From NCBI RefSeq assembly GCF_020889685.1, contig NZ_JACMYO010000001.1, forward strand, positions 124,001 to 188,000: 64,000 bases of DNA, written 5' to 3'. Both the position numbers and the translations under genes were made by a program. The notes beneath the pieces are model-generated. The model had not been told where the DNA came from. It searched no databases and worked only from the letters and a program-made list of their open reading frames with translations. This DNA is from Bradyrhizobium oropedii (lineage in GTDB: Bacteria > Pseudomonadota > Alphaproteobacteria > Rhizobiales > Xanthobacteraceae). Below, one piece after another: positions 52,541 to 61,919 of the stretch. Every line of letters starts with the position of its first letter. Within the stretch, counting starts at the first letter, position 1.

Positions 52541-53320
52541 ATGACCGACAACAGCGTTCTTCTCGAGAAGCGCGGGCAGGCCTTCTGGATCACGATCAAC
52601 CGCCCGGACAAGCGCAACGCGCTCAATGCCGGTGTGATCGCGGGCATCGCGCGGGGCTATCGCGAGGCGCATGACGACAAGGACGTGCGCGTCATCGTGC
52701 TGACCGGCGCGGGCGACAAGGCGTTCTGCGCCGGCGCCGATCTGCAGAACAGCGGCGCGGCGTTCTCGATGGACTTTTCGCGTCCGAATGTCGACTACGC
52801 CGATCTGCTGCGGCTGTCGCAGAATGCGACCAAGCCCGCGATCGCGCGGGTCGGGGGGGTCTGCATGGCCGGCGGCATGGGGCTGCTGTGCATGACCGAC
52901 ATGGCGGTGGCCGCCGATGGCGTGATCTTCGGCCTGCCCGAGGTGAAGGTCGGTGTGTTTCCGATGCAGGTGCTGAGCCTGCTGCAATCGATCGCCCCCG
53001 CACGCCTCATCAACGAATGGGCGCTGACCGGCGAGCCGTTCGACGCCGCGACTGCCAAGGCTGCGGGCCTTCTCAACTACGTGGTGCCGGCGGCCGAACT
53101 CGACGCCAAGGTCGATTGGCTGATCGGCCGCATCGTCGACAAGTCACCGACCGCGATCCGCCGCGGCAAATACGCGATGCGCGCGATCGCCTCGATGTCG
53201 TTCGACGAAAGCATCGCCTACACCGAAAGCCAGATCGCGCTGCTTGCGATGACCGAGGACGCCAAGGAAGGCCTCAAGGCTTTTGGTGAGAAGCGCAAGC
53301 CGACCTGGACCGGACGCTGA
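52541..53320 (+). CDS. Enoyl-CoA hydratase/isomerase-family protein
   Basis: The ATG at 52541 gives 259 residues with the crotonase fold: NRPDKRNALNAGVIAGIARG, the oxyanion hole in GAGDKAFCAGADLQ and VGGVCMAGGMGLLCMTDMAV, then GLPEVKVGVFPMQVL. The two catalytic glutamates of true hydratases are not both evident (MAGGMGL and PEVKVGV), so isomerase or another crotonase reaction is possible. It follows the molybdopterin enzyme by 78 bp. Confidence 0.85.
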   Translation: MTDNSVLLEKRGQAFWITINRPDKRNALNAGVIAGIARGYREAHDDKDVRVIVLTGAGDKAFCAGADLQNSGAAFSMDFSRPNVDYADLLRLSQNATKPAIARVGGVCMAGGMGLLCMTDMAVAADGVIFGLPEVKVGVFPMQVLSLLQSIAPARLINEWALTGEPFDAATAKAAGLLNYVVPAAELDAKVDWLIGRIVDKSPTAIRRGKYAMRAIASMSFDESIAYTESQIALLAMTEDAKEGLKAFGEKRKPTWTGR

Positions 53321-53438
53321 GGCATCACCGGGCGTCTTCACCTCGCCCGCGTGCGGCCGCCGCAGGCGCGCACTGTCAAAATATCGAAAACAACCCCATG
53401 CAAAGGAGCCTATGGCGGCCGGCGTTCGACAAGACAGC

Positions 53439-53460
53439 TTGACACGTCGGGCAAATCAGT
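53439..53460 (+). repeat. Dispersed repeat, copy 4
   Basis: TTGACACGTCGGGCAAATCA plus GT, 35 kb from copies 1-3. It is followed by ATTATTCCGAAATCG, similar to the context of copy 3. Confidence 0.75.
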
Positions 53461-53596
53461 GCTCTATTTCCATTATTCCGAAATCGTGCTTGCTCGCTCC
53501 GGCCCGTCTGTGGGGAGAGTCGGAACGCATCGCGCGACGCGTTCCGGGTGAGAGGAGCCTCCGCGAACGCGGCCATTCGACCAAATCGGTCGCGTT

Positions 53597-54025
53597 CTAG
53601 CCCGCGTTGGCCTTCAGGCCGGCGGCTTCGATGCCGGCCACGGCGCAGGTCTCGTCATTGTCTGAGGTGTCGCCGCTGACGCCGACGGCGCCGAGCAGGG
53701 TCGAGCCGTCCATGATCAGCACGCCGCCGGGGACCGGCACCAGCCGGCCCTGCGCCAGCGTGTTCACGGAATCGATGAAATAGGCCTGCTCCTGCGCGCG
53801 CTGGTACAGCGCCCGCGATCCCATCCCCAGCGCCAGCGCGCCATAGGCCTTGCCATGGGCGATCTCGGCCCGCATCAGGCTGGTGCCGTCCTGCGCGGCC
53901 GTCACCTTCACGGCGCCGCGCGCGTCGAGGATGGTGACGACCAGCGGCTTCAGCTTCTTCTCGACGCCCTTGGCGAGAGCGGCATCCAGAATCTTGCGGG
54001 CAGTATCGAGAGTAAGCTCAGCCAT
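53597..54025 (-). CDS. GlcG/HbpS-type heme-binding protein
   Basis: The ATG at 54025 gives 142 residues of the GlcG/HbpS (DUF336) fold: TLDTARKILDAALAKGVEKK, LVVTILDARGAVKVTAAQDG and the glycine-rich VPGGVLIMDGSTLLGAVGVS. Relatives bind heme or sit with glycolate oxidase genes. It overlaps the end of the FAD/Fe-S dehydrogenase gene by 8 bp, so it is translated with that enzyme; a link to its redox function is plausible. Confidence 0.85.
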   Translation of the reverse strand: MAELTLDTARKILDAALAKGVEKKLKPLVVTILDARGAVKVTAAQDGTSLMRAEIAHGKAYGALALGMGSRALYQRAQEQAYFIDSVNTLAQGRLVPVPGGVLIMDGSTLLGAVGVSGDTSDNDETCAVAGIEAAGLKANAG

Positions 54026-57000
54026 GGGCCTCTTCCTTTTTCGGTAACAATTTGTCGGAATTCGATTTCGCACGTTTCAGGCTCATCGCCAATACGCTGG
54101 CGACATGCAGCGGCGTGCGGCCGCTGCCGTCCTTGATCTGGTGCCGGCACGAGGTGCCGTCGGCCACGATCAGCGTGTCCTGATCGGCGCTGCGGACCGC
54201 AGGGAGCAGCGAGAGCTCGGCCATCTCGATCGAGGCCTGATAGGTCTCCGCGCCATAGCCGAATGCGCCGGCCATGCCGCAGCAACTCGACTCGATGGTC
54301 TTGACCTCGAGGCCAGGCACCAGGCGCAGCACCTTCTCCACCGGCTTGAACGCACCAAAGGATTTTTGGTGGCAATGACCGTGCACGACCGCTTTTCCGG
54401 CGACCGCGCCAAGCGGGAGGGCGAGGCGTCCGGCCTCCGCTTCTCGCACCAGAAACTCCTCGAACAGCAAGGCGTGAGCGCTGACGGACTTCGCGGCCCC
54501 ATCCGATCGCAGCGACAGCAGTTCGTCGCGCAACGTGAGAAGGCAGCTCGGCTCGAGGCCGATGATCGGCACGCCGCGCGCCGCGAACGGTGCGTAGGTC
54601 GAAACCAGCCGGTCGAGCTCGGCACGGGCCTGCTCGACCAGTCCGGCCGACAGGAACGTGCGTCCGCAGCACGGCGGCCGGACGCCATCCAACGGACTCG
54701 GCAGATGCACGCGATAACCGCCGGCGATCAGGACCTCAACCGCGGCGTCGAGATTCTCGCGCTCATAACCGCGGTTGAACGTGTCGGCGAACAGCACCAC
54801 TTCACGTCCGTCCGGCGGACCCAGCACCTCGGCGTCGGGCCGGAAAGTGTCGCGACGAAATTCCGGCAGTGCGCGCTTGGCGCTGATCCCGGCGAGCGTC
54901 TCGAACAGGCCGCGCAGCAGCGGGCTGCGGTTGCGCCAGTTTGCGATCGGCGCAAAACGCGAGGCGAGATCGACATAGCGCGGCAGGTAGCCGACCAGCC
55001 GGTCGCGCAGCGACAGGCCATGCGTCGCGGCGCGCGCGGCCAGCACCTCGATCTTCATCTTGGCCATGTCGACGCCGGTCGGGCACTCATGGCGGCAGGC
55101 CTTGCAGGAGACGCAGAGTTTCAGCGTGTCCATCATCTCGTCGGAAGCGAGCGCGTCCGGCCCGAGCTGGCCCGAGATCGCGAGCCGCAGCGTGTTGGCG
55201 CGACCGCGGGTGACGTCCTTTTCATTGCGTGTCGCACGATAGGACGGGCACATCACGCCGCCTTCGAGCTTGCGGCAAGCGCCGTTGTTGTTGCACATCT
55301 CGACCGCGCCCTGGAAACCGCCGCCGGCGCCGGGATAGGCCGACCAGTCGAGCGCCGTCTTCAACTCGCCGACGCGATAATCCGGCGAAAATCGAAACAG
55401 CGATCGGTCGTCCATCCTGGGCGGATCGACGATCTTGCCCGGGTTGAGCGTGTTGGTCGGGTCGAAGCGCTGCTTGACCTCGCGGAAATCGGCGACGATG
55501 CGCTTACCGAACATGGTCTCGTGGAATTCCGAGCGCACCAGGCCGTCGCCATGCTCGCCGGAATGCGAGCCCTTGTATTCGCGCACCATGGCGAAGGCTT
55601 CCTCGGCAATGGCGCGCATTGCCTTGACGTCCTTCTCGAGCTTGAGATTGAGCACCGGGCGCACATGCAGGCAGCCCTCGGAGGCATGCGCATACATCGT
55701 GCCGCGGGTGCCGTGCCTGGCAAACACCGCGTTGAGCCGTTCGGTGTAGTCGGCGAGATGCGGCAACGGTACCGCGCAATCCTCGACGAACGAGACCGGC
55801 TTGCCCTCCTGCTTCATCGACATCATGACGTTGAGGCCGGCAGCGCGGAAATCGGCGATGCCGGATTGCAGCGCGGGCTCGACGATCTCGACCACGCCGC
55901 CCCATTTGCGCTGCGGCTTGTCCCAGCCGAAGCCGAGATCGCCCATCAGCTCGCCGAGCTGCCTGAGACGGGCGAGATTATCGGCCTGGTCCTCTTCCGC
56001 GAACTCGACCACCAGGATCGCGTCCGGATCGCCGCGCACGGCTGCCGAGATGATCGGCTGGAACATGGCGATCTCGCGGCCGAGCGCGATCATGGTGCGA
56101 TCGACCAGCTCAACGGCAATGGGCCGCAGCTTCACCAGATGCTGGGCCGCATCCATTGCCTCGTAGAAGCTGCCGAAATGGCAGACGCCGAGCGCCTTGT
56201 TGCGGATCACAGGCCACAGCTTCAGCTCGACCTGCGTCGTGAAGGCGAGCGTGCCTTCCGAACCGACCAGCAGATGCGCCATGTTGTTCGGCGCGTTGCG
56301 TGGCACCAGCGCATCGAGGTTATAGCCGCCGACGCGGCGCTGCACCTTGGGGAATTTATCAGCGATCTCGGCGGCCTCGCGCTCGCCGAGATCGAGCATG
56401 TCGCGAAACAGCTTCGATCCGCTGTCGGGAGGATTGATCCGTGTCAGGTCGCGCGGCACCTCGCCGAAATGCAGCAGCGTGCCGTCGGCGAGCGCGGCAT
56501 CCATCGCCAGCGTGTTGTCGCGCATCGTGCCGTAGCGCAGCGAGCGGCCGCCGCAGGAATTGTTGCCGGCCATGCCACCGATGGTGGCGCGCGACGCGGT
56601 CGAGACATCGACCGGAAACCACAGCCCGTGCTTCTTCAGTTGGCGGTTGAGGTCGTCGAGCACGATGCCCGGCTCGACCACGCACGTGCGATTCTCGACG
56701 TCGAGCGAGACGATCCGGTTCAGGTGCTTGGAGAGATCGACCACGATGCCGTCATTGACGGTCTGGCCGCATTGCGAGGTGCCGCCGCCGCGCGGGGTCA
56801 CGATCCGCCCGGCGTCGCGCACGATCGAAAGCGTCCGCAGTGCCTCATCGACGGTGCGCGGCACCACCACGCCGGCCGGCATGATCTGGTAGAACGAGGC
56901 ATCGGTCGCGTAGCGGCCGCGGTTGAAGGCATCGAAGAAGACGTCGCCGGTCAGTTCGGACCGCAGGCGCTGTTCGAGCGATGAGGCGTTCTTCATCCCA

Positions 57001-57041
57001 GATCCGATGTGATCCACGACGCGACGCGGGCGCCTGCTCAT
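54018..57041 (-). CDS. FAD/Fe-S dehydrogenase of the D-2-hydroxyglutarate (YdiJ) type
   Basis: The 1007-residue protein fuses an FAD-linked oxidase half (TPRGGGTSQCGQTVNDGIVV, ATIGGMAGNNSCGGRSLRYG, FRFSPDYRV) to a ferredoxin-like section (CNNNGACRKLEGGVMCPSYR, LCVSCKACRHECPTGVDM) and a C-terminal CCG domain (HGHCHQKSFGAFKPVEKVL, TIESSCCGMAGAFGYGAE). This order is that of D-2-hydroxyglutarate or D-lactate dehydrogenases of the YdiJ/Dld2 type. The likely role is oxidation of a D-2-hydroxy acid to the 2-oxo acid, feeding electrons to the quinone pool. The second Met at 56996 is an alternative start. Confidence 0.9.
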   Translation of the reverse strand: MSRRPRRVVDHIGSGMKNASSLEQRLRSELTGDVFFDAFNRGRYATDASFYQIMPAGVVVPRTVDEALRTLSIVRDAGRIVTPRGGGTSQCGQTVNDGIVVDLSKHLNRIVSLDVENRTCVVEPGIVLDDLNRQLKKHGLWFPVDVSTASRATIGGMAGNNSCGGRSLRYGTMRDNTLAMDAALADGTLLHFGEVPRDLTRINPPDSGSKLFRDMLDLGEREAAEIADKFPKVQRRVGGYNLDALVPRNAPNNMAHLLVGSEGTLAFTTQVELKLWPVIRNKALGVCHFGSFYEAMDAAQHLVKLRPIAVELVDRTMIALGREIAMFQPIISAAVRGDPDAILVVEFAEEDQADNLARLRQLGELMGDLGFGWDKPQRKWGGVVEIVEPALQSGIADFRAAGLNVMMSMKQEGKPVSFVEDCAVPLPHLADYTERLNAVFARHGTRGTMYAHASEGCLHVRPVLNLKLEKDVKAMRAIAEEAFAMVREYKGSHSGEHGDGLVRSEFHETMFGKRIVADFREVKQRFDPTNTLNPGKIVDPPRMDDRSLFRFSPDYRVGELKTALDWSAYPGAGGGFQGAVEMCNNNGACRKLEGGVMCPSYRATRNEKDVTRGRANTLRLAISGQLGPDALASDEMMDTLKLCVSCKACRHECPTGVDMAKMKIEVLAARAATHGLSLRDRLVGYLPRYVDLASRFAPIANWRNRSPLLRGLFETLAGISAKRALPEFRRDTFRPDAEVLGPPDGREVVLFADTFNRGYERENLDAAVEVLIAGGYRVHLPSPLDGVRPPCCGRTFLSAGLVEQARAELDRLVSTYAPFAARGVPIIGLEPSCLLTLRDELLSLRSDGAAKSVSAHALLFEEFLVREAEAGRLALPLGAVAGKAVVHGHCHQKSFGAFKPVEKVLRLVPGLEVKTIESSCCGMAGAFGYGAETYQASIEMAELSLLPAVRSADQDTLIVADGTSCRHQIKDGSGRTPLHVASVLAMSLKRAKSNSDKLLPKKEEAHG

Positions 57042-57130
57042 GGATTATGCATTCTCTCGATTTGAGAATTACATTATGAATTCAAAATGAGCAAGGATCG
57101 CGATCCGATCGCGACCCTCGGGCCCATCCA

Positions 57131-57883
57131 TTAGTCGCCCTGAGGCGCCGTTTCCAGGCCGGCGTCCCGGCCTTCAGCGAGGTGATCGATCGCGGCGGAT
57201 CGCTTGTTGCGCAGGTGCTGGAACAGGATGTCACTGAGCTCGCTTGCTGCGCGGCGGCGCAGCGCATCGAGGATCGCCTCGTGCTCGCGCATCGCCTCGC
57301 CCCAGCGCTGCCGCTTGCGGGCGAAATTGGCAGAATAGCGCACGCGCCGGATCCGACCCGCGAAATTGGCGTAGGTCGTCTTCAGCGTCTCGTTGCGCGC
57401 GGCCGCGACGATGCTCTCGTGGATCTGCTGATTGATCTGGAAATAGCCGTGCATGTCGCGGTGCAGATAGTGGCCGTACATCTCGTAATGCAACCGTTCG
57501 ATCGCGGCGATTTCCTCGTCGGTGATCAGCTCGCAGGCCAGTCGTCCGGCGAGGCTCTCCAGCCCGGCCATCACGTCGAACAATTCCTCGAGGTCGCGCT
57601 GGCTGAGCTGGCGCACCCGCGCGCCGCGATTGGGCAGCAGCTCGATCAGGCCTTCGGCGGCCAGCACCTTGAGCGCCTCGCGGAGCGGCGTCCTGGAGAT
57701 CCCCAGCATTTCACAGAGCTGCCGTTCCGGAACGCGGGCGCCCTCGGGAATGTTGCCTTCCACCACGTAGTCGCGGAGGCGCAGCAGCACCTCGCCGTGA
57801 AGCGAGGCTTCCTGGCGATCGCTGCCGTTGCCGGCGGCCGGTTGGGTGATCGGAACCCCGGTTTCGGGAATCGCAGATTTCAT
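57131..57883 (-). CDS. GntR-family regulator, FCD type
   Basis: I start at the ATG at 57883 (250 residues). A winged helix-turn-helix (ERQLCEMLGISRTPLREALK) precedes an FCD domain (LEELFDVMAGLESLAGRLAC, INQQIHESIVAAARNETLKT, MREHEAILDALRRRAA) with the His/Asp residues of its metal site. It is divergent from the aminotransferase cluster and on the same strand as the FAD dehydrogenase downstream, so it may regulate both sides. The 132-bp divergent region holds overlapping promoter-like boxes. Confidence 0.9.
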   Translation of the reverse strand: MKSAIPETGVPITQPAAGNGSDRQEASLHGEVLLRLRDYVVEGNIPEGARVPERQLCEMLGISRTPLREALKVLAAEGLIELLPNRGARVRQLSQRDLEELFDVMAGLESLAGRLACELITDEEIAAIERLHYEMYGHYLHRDMHGYFQINQQIHESIVAAARNETLKTTYANFAGRIRRVRYSANFARKRQRWGEAMREHEAILDALRRRAASELSDILFQHLRNKRSAAIDHLAEGRDAGLETAPQGD

Positions 57884-57929
57884 ATTCTGAACAATAGTTT
57901 GTCGATGCGGTCGCGTCGATGTTCTCAAT

Positions 57930-57975
57930 CGAATACCAAAATTGGATTGAAAATTCAAGAAATGAATGCAAAATA
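57930..57975. promoter_or_regulatory. Divergent promoter region (GntR / aminotransferase)
   Basis: Leftward: TTGAAT (57958-57953), 17 bp, TATTCG (57935-57930). Rightward: TTGAAA (57947-57952), 17 bp, AAAATA (57970-57975), then GGGAGG before the ATG at 58016. The region is markedly AT-rich and contains CCAA-AA-TTGG, a short inverted repeat suited to the FCD regulator. Confidence 0.4.
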
Positions 57976-58015
57976 GGTTCTCGAAGGGTCAAAATCCGGC
58001 GATAGGGAGGTTCTC

Positions 58016-59215
58016 ATGCATCAAGGGCGCCATTTTCTACAGATTCCAGGGCCGAGCCCGGTCCCGGATCGCATTCTTCGCGCGATGGACATGCCGGTCA
58101 TCGACCACCGCAGCGCGGAGTTCGCCGCGCTTGGCCGGACGGTGCTGGAGGGCAGCGCCAGGATATTCCAGACCAAAGGCTCGGTGGTGATCTTCCCGTC
58201 GTCGGGGACCGGCGCCTGGGAAGCCGCGATCGTCAACACGCTGTCGCCCGGCGACAAGGTCCTGATGGTCGAGACCGGTCACTTCGCCACGCTGTGGCGG
58301 CAGCTGGCCGGCCGTTTCGGCATCGAGGTCGACTTCATTCCCGGCGACTGGCGCCGCGGCGCCGACCCCGCCCAGATCGAGGCCAAGCTCGCAGCCGACA
58401 CCGCGCATAGCATCAAGGCGGTGATGGTCGTCCACAATGAGACCTCGACCGGCGCGACCAGCCGGATCGGTGACATCCGTGCCGCCATCGACCGCACCTC
58501 ACATCCGGCGCTGTTGATGGTCGATACGATTTCCTCGCTGGGCTCGGTCGATTACCGGCACGACGAGTGGAAGGTCGATGTCAGCGTCAGCTGCTCCCAG
58601 AAGGGCTTCATGCTGCCGCCCGGCCTCGGCTTCAACGCCATCTCGGAAAAGGCCCGCGCCGCGTCGCGCAGCAACAAGATGCCGCGCTCCTATTTCGATT
58701 GGGAGGAGATGCTGAAGCCGAACGCCAAGGGCTTCTTCCCCTATACGCCGGCGACGAACCTGCTCTACGGGCTGCGCGAAGCGATCGCGATGCTGCTGGA
58801 GGAGGGGCTCGACAAGGTGTTCGCCCGCCATCAGCGGCTGGCCGCCGCCACGCGCGCCGCCGTCAATCAATGGGGGCTCGAAGTGCTGTGCCAGGAGCCC
58901 TCGGAGTTCTCGCCGGTGCTGACCGCGGTGTTGATGCCGCCCGGCCATGACGCGGATCAGTATCGCCAGGTCGTGCTCGACAATTTCAACATGTCGCTCG
59001 GGGCCGGCCTGTCGAAGGTCGCCGGCAAGGTGTTCCGCATCGGTCATCTCGGCGAGTGCAACGAGCTGACGCTGCTGGGCGCGCTCACCGGTGTCGAGAT
59101 GGGGCTGTCGGTCGCCGGCGTGCCGCATCGCTCGGGCGGTGTCGAGGCCGCCATGCGGCTGCTGGAGCAGCGCGACCAGCGCAACGCGTCGCATCTGAAG
59201 GTGGTCGGCACCTAG
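58016..59215 (+). CDS. Serine-glyoxylate-type aminotransferase, paralogue 1
   Basis: The 399-residue class-V PLP enzyme has the serine-glyoxylate/alanine-glyoxylate pattern: GRHFLQIPGPSPVPDRILRA, SSGTGAWEAAIVNTLSPGD, HNETSTGATSRIGDI, the PLP aspartate D170 in LLMVDTISS and the Schiff-base lysine K196 in SCSQKGFMLPPGL. It converts glyoxylate with an amino donor to glycine. It is followed by an MFS gene and a second paralogue. As the first gene of a transport-linked operon it may act on an unusual amino acid rather than serve the serine cycle. Confidence 0.9.
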   Translation: MHQGRHFLQIPGPSPVPDRILRAMDMPVIDHRSAEFAALGRTVLEGSARIFQTKGSVVIFPSSGTGAWEAAIVNTLSPGDKVLMVETGHFATLWRQLAGRFGIEVDFIPGDWRRGADPAQIEAKLAADTAHSIKAVMVVHNETSTGATSRIGDIRAAIDRTSHPALLMVDTISSLGSVDYRHDEWKVDVSVSCSQKGFMLPPGLGFNAISEKARAASRSNKMPRSYFDWEEMLKPNAKGFFPYTPATNLLYGLREAIAMLLEEGLDKVFARHQRLAAATRAAVNQWGLEVLCQEPSEFSPVLTAVLMPPGHDADQYRQVVLDNFNMSLGAGLSKVAGKVFRIGHLGECNELTLLGALTGVEMGLSVAGVPHRSGGVEAAMRLLEQRDQRNASHLKVVGT

Positions 59216-59261
59216 CCGCTCACCCACAAGACAAACAGAAACGCAGATCAGGGAGGGGGAT

Positions 59262-60545
59262 ATGAGGCTTCGGTTCAAGGCCACCCATGTCGTGTTGGCC
59301 ATGCTCTGCGTGATGTATTTCATCACCTATGTCGACCGGGTGAACATCGGCACCGCCGCCGGCGACATCCAGAAGGAGCTTGGTCTATCCAACACCCAGC
59401 TCGGCCTGGTGTTCTCGGCCTTCGCCTATCCCTATCTGCTGTTCCAGGTGATCGGCGGCTGGGTCGGCGATCGCTTCGGGCCACGCCAGACCCTGTTCTG
59501 GTGCGGCATGATCTGGGCCGCGGCAACCGTCATGACCGGCTTTGTCGATGGCCTTGCTGCGCTGTTCGTCGCGCGCTTCGCGCTGGGGTTCGGCGAAGGC
59601 GCGACGTTCCCGACCGCGACGCGCGCCATGCAGTATTGGACGCCGGCCAACCGCCGCGGCTTCGCGCAAGGTCTGACGCATTCGTTCGCGCGGCTCGGCA
59701 ATGCCATCACCCCGCCCGTCGTCGCGCTCCTGATCCTCTGGTTGACATGGCGCGGCGCATTCGTCGTGCTCGGCATCGTCAGCCTCATCTGGGGTGTCGT
59801 GTGGGTCTGGTACTTCCGCAACGAGCCGCGGGACCATCGCTCGATCACCGCCGCCGAACTCGCGACATTGCCGCCGCGGCCGAAAGGCGAGCGGCCGAAG
59901 GTGCCGTGGGGACCGCTGTTGCAGCGAATGTGGCCGGTGACGCTGACCTATTTCTGCTACGGCTGGTGCCTGTGGCTCTACCTCAACTGGCTGCCGCTGT
60001 TCTTCAAGAACAACTACAGCCTCGATCTGAAGAACTCGGCGCTGTTCGCATCCGGCGTGTTCTTCGCCGGGGTGATCGGCGACAGCATCGGCGGCGTGAT
60101 CTCCGACCGCATCCTGGAACGATCAGGCAATGTGCGTCTGGCGCGGCTCAGCGTGACGGTCGTGGGATTCGCGGGCGCGCTGCTGTCGCTGATGCCGATC
60201 CTGTTCGTTCACGACATCACGGTGGTCGCGCTCTGCCTGTCGGCCGGCTTCTTCTGCGCCGAGCTCGTGATCGGCCCGATGTGGTCGATCCCGATGGACA
60301 TCGCACCAAAATATTCCGGCACCGCTGCGGGGATCATGAACACCGGCTCGGCTTTCGCGGCCATCGTCTCTCCGCTGGTCGCCGGCTTCGTCATCGACGC
60401 CACCGGGAACTGGTACCTGCCGTTTCTGATGTCGATGGGCCTGCTGCTGCTCGGCGGCTTCTCGGCGTTCCTGATGCACCCCGAGCGGCCGTTCGAGGAG
60501 GCGAGCGAACCGGTAGCCCCGGGCAAGGTGGTGGCCGCCGAATGA
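59262..60545 (+). CDS. MFS transporter, anion:cation symporter (ACS) type
   Basis: The 427-residue protein has twelve helices and marks of the ACS (ExuT/phthalate-like) family: YFITYVDRVNIGTAAGDIQK near the start, VGDRFGPRQTLFWCGMIWA in the 2-3 loop, and GFGEGATFPTATRAMQYWTP. This family imports organic acids such as hexuronates, tartrate or aromatic acids. Its position between two aminotransferase paralogues suggests the imported acid or amino acid feeds them. Confidence 0.9.
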   Translation: MRLRFKATHVVLAMLCVMYFITYVDRVNIGTAAGDIQKELGLSNTQLGLVFSAFAYPYLLFQVIGGWVGDRFGPRQTLFWCGMIWAAATVMTGFVDGLAALFVARFALGFGEGATFPTATRAMQYWTPANRRGFAQGLTHSFARLGNAITPPVVALLILWLTWRGAFVVLGIVSLIWGVVWVWYFRNEPRDHRSITAAELATLPPRPKGERPKVPWGPLLQRMWPVTLTYFCYGWCLWLYLNWLPLFFKNNYSLDLKNSALFASGVFFAGVIGDSIGGVISDRILERSGNVRLARLSVTVVGFAGALLSLMPILFVHDITVVALCLSAGFFCAELVIGPMWSIPMDIAPKYSGTAAGIMNTGSAFAAIVSPLVAGFVIDATGNWYLPFLMSMGLLLLGGFSAFLMHPERPFEEASEPVAPGKVVAAE

Positions 60546-60674
60546 GCGGCTGTCGGCTCGCTCGGAGCGCCGTCAGATATGCATGACGGCCCCCCGCCGG
60601 GCCGAGGACAAAGCCTGCGAATAGTGATATGCGAGCGGCTTACCAAGACCAAGGCAAGACCGGGAAAGACGCTC

Positions 60675-61871
60675 ATGACCGTGCATACTGGAAGGCATTT
60701 TCTGCAGATTCCGGGACCGACCAACGTGCCGGACCGGGTGCTGCGGGCGATGGACATGCCGACCATGGACCATCGCGGTGCCGAATTCGCCGAGATCGGC
60801 TTTGCCGTGATGTCGTCGATGCAGCGTGTGTTCCGCACCAAGCAGCCCGTGATCATCTATCCCTCGTCGGGGACCGGCGCCTGGGAAGCTGCGATCGTCA
60901 ACACGCTGCAGCCCGGCGACAAGGTTTTGATGTGCGAGACCGGGCAGTTCGCCATGCTGTGGCATGGCATCGCCGACAAGTTCAAGCTCGACGTCGACTT
61001 CATTCCGGGCGACTGGCGCCACGGCGCCGACCTCGAGCAGATCGAGGCCAGGCTGTCTGCCGACAAGGCGCACAAGATCAAGGCCGTCTGCGTGGTCCAT
61101 AACGAGACCTCGACCGCCTGCGTCACCTATCCGCGCGACGTCCGCAAGATCCTCGACACCCTCAAGCATCCGGCGCTGCTGATGGTCGACACCATCTCGG
61201 GCCTCGGCTCGCTCGAATATGAGCATGATGCCTGGGGCATCGACGTCTCGATCGCGGGCTCCCAGAAGGGTCTGATGCTGCCGCCCGGCCTCGGCTTCAA
61301 CGCCGTGTCGGAGAAGGCGCTGGCGGTGGCCAAGGCCAATCCGGGCATGCGCTCCTATTGGGACTGGCAGGAGGTCATCAACATCAACAAGGCCGGCACC
61401 TGGCCGTACACGCCCGCGACCAACCTGCTGTTCGGCCTGCGCGAGGCGGTGAAGATGCTGGAAGAGGAAGGGCTGGACAACGTCTTCGCCCGCCACAAGC
61501 GCCACAGCGAAGCGACCCGTGCCGCCATCAAGGTCTGGGGTTTGGAGACGCAGTGTCAGGAACAGGGCGCGCATTCGCCGGCGTTGACCGCGGTGCGGGT
61601 GCCTGACGGCCACGATGCCGACCACTTCCGCAAGGTCGTGCTCGAGAATTTCGACATGTCGCTCGGCACCGGCCTCAACAAGGTCAAGGGCAAGGTGTTC
61701 CGGATCGGACATATCGGTCACTTCAACGATCTGATGCTGATGGGCACGCTGTCCGGTGTCGAGATGGGCCTCGATCTGGCCAAGGTGCCGCATCGTGGCG
61801 GCGGCGTGCTGGCGGCGATGGAAGTCCTGAAGGGCCGCGACGCCGCGCAGGCCTCCAAGGCCGTTGCTTAA
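60675..61871 (+). CDS. Serine-glyoxylate-type aminotransferase, paralogue 2
   Basis: The ATG at 60675 gives 398 residues aligned along the whole length with the first paralogue: GRHFLQIPGPTNVPDRVLRA, SSGTGAWEAAIVNTLQPGD, HNETSTACVTYPRDV, LLMVDTISGLG and K198 in AGSQKGLMLPPGL. This copy is closer to the usual serine-glyoxylate consensus at its N-terminus (PGPTNVPDRVLRAMD). It starts about 130 bp after the MFS gene and is followed by a crotonase gene. Confidence 0.91.
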   Translation: MTVHTGRHFLQIPGPTNVPDRVLRAMDMPTMDHRGAEFAEIGFAVMSSMQRVFRTKQPVIIYPSSGTGAWEAAIVNTLQPGDKVLMCETGQFAMLWHGIADKFKLDVDFIPGDWRHGADLEQIEARLSADKAHKIKAVCVVHNETSTACVTYPRDVRKILDTLKHPALLMVDTISGLGSLEYEHDAWGIDVSIAGSQKGLMLPPGLGFNAVSEKALAVAKANPGMRSYWDWQEVININKAGTWPYTPATNLLFGLREAVKMLEEEGLDNVFARHKRHSEATRAAIKVWGLETQCQEQGAHSPALTAVRVPDGHDADHFRKVVLENFDMSLGTGLNKVKGKVFRIGHIGHFNDLMLMGTLSGVEMGLDLAKVPHRGGGVLAAMEVLKGRDAAQASKAVA

Positions 61872-61919
61872 AAAGGCCGTCGCCTGAAATCGAATCACAA
61901 AGAACAGAAAGAGCGAGAC

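Noticed and set aside
54105..56984. A 959-codon open frame on the plus strand opposite the FAD/Fe-S dehydrogenase
   Set aside because: It is antisense to a gene with clear catalytic motifs. GC-rich codon bias leaves such frames open; its composition is unlike a real protein.
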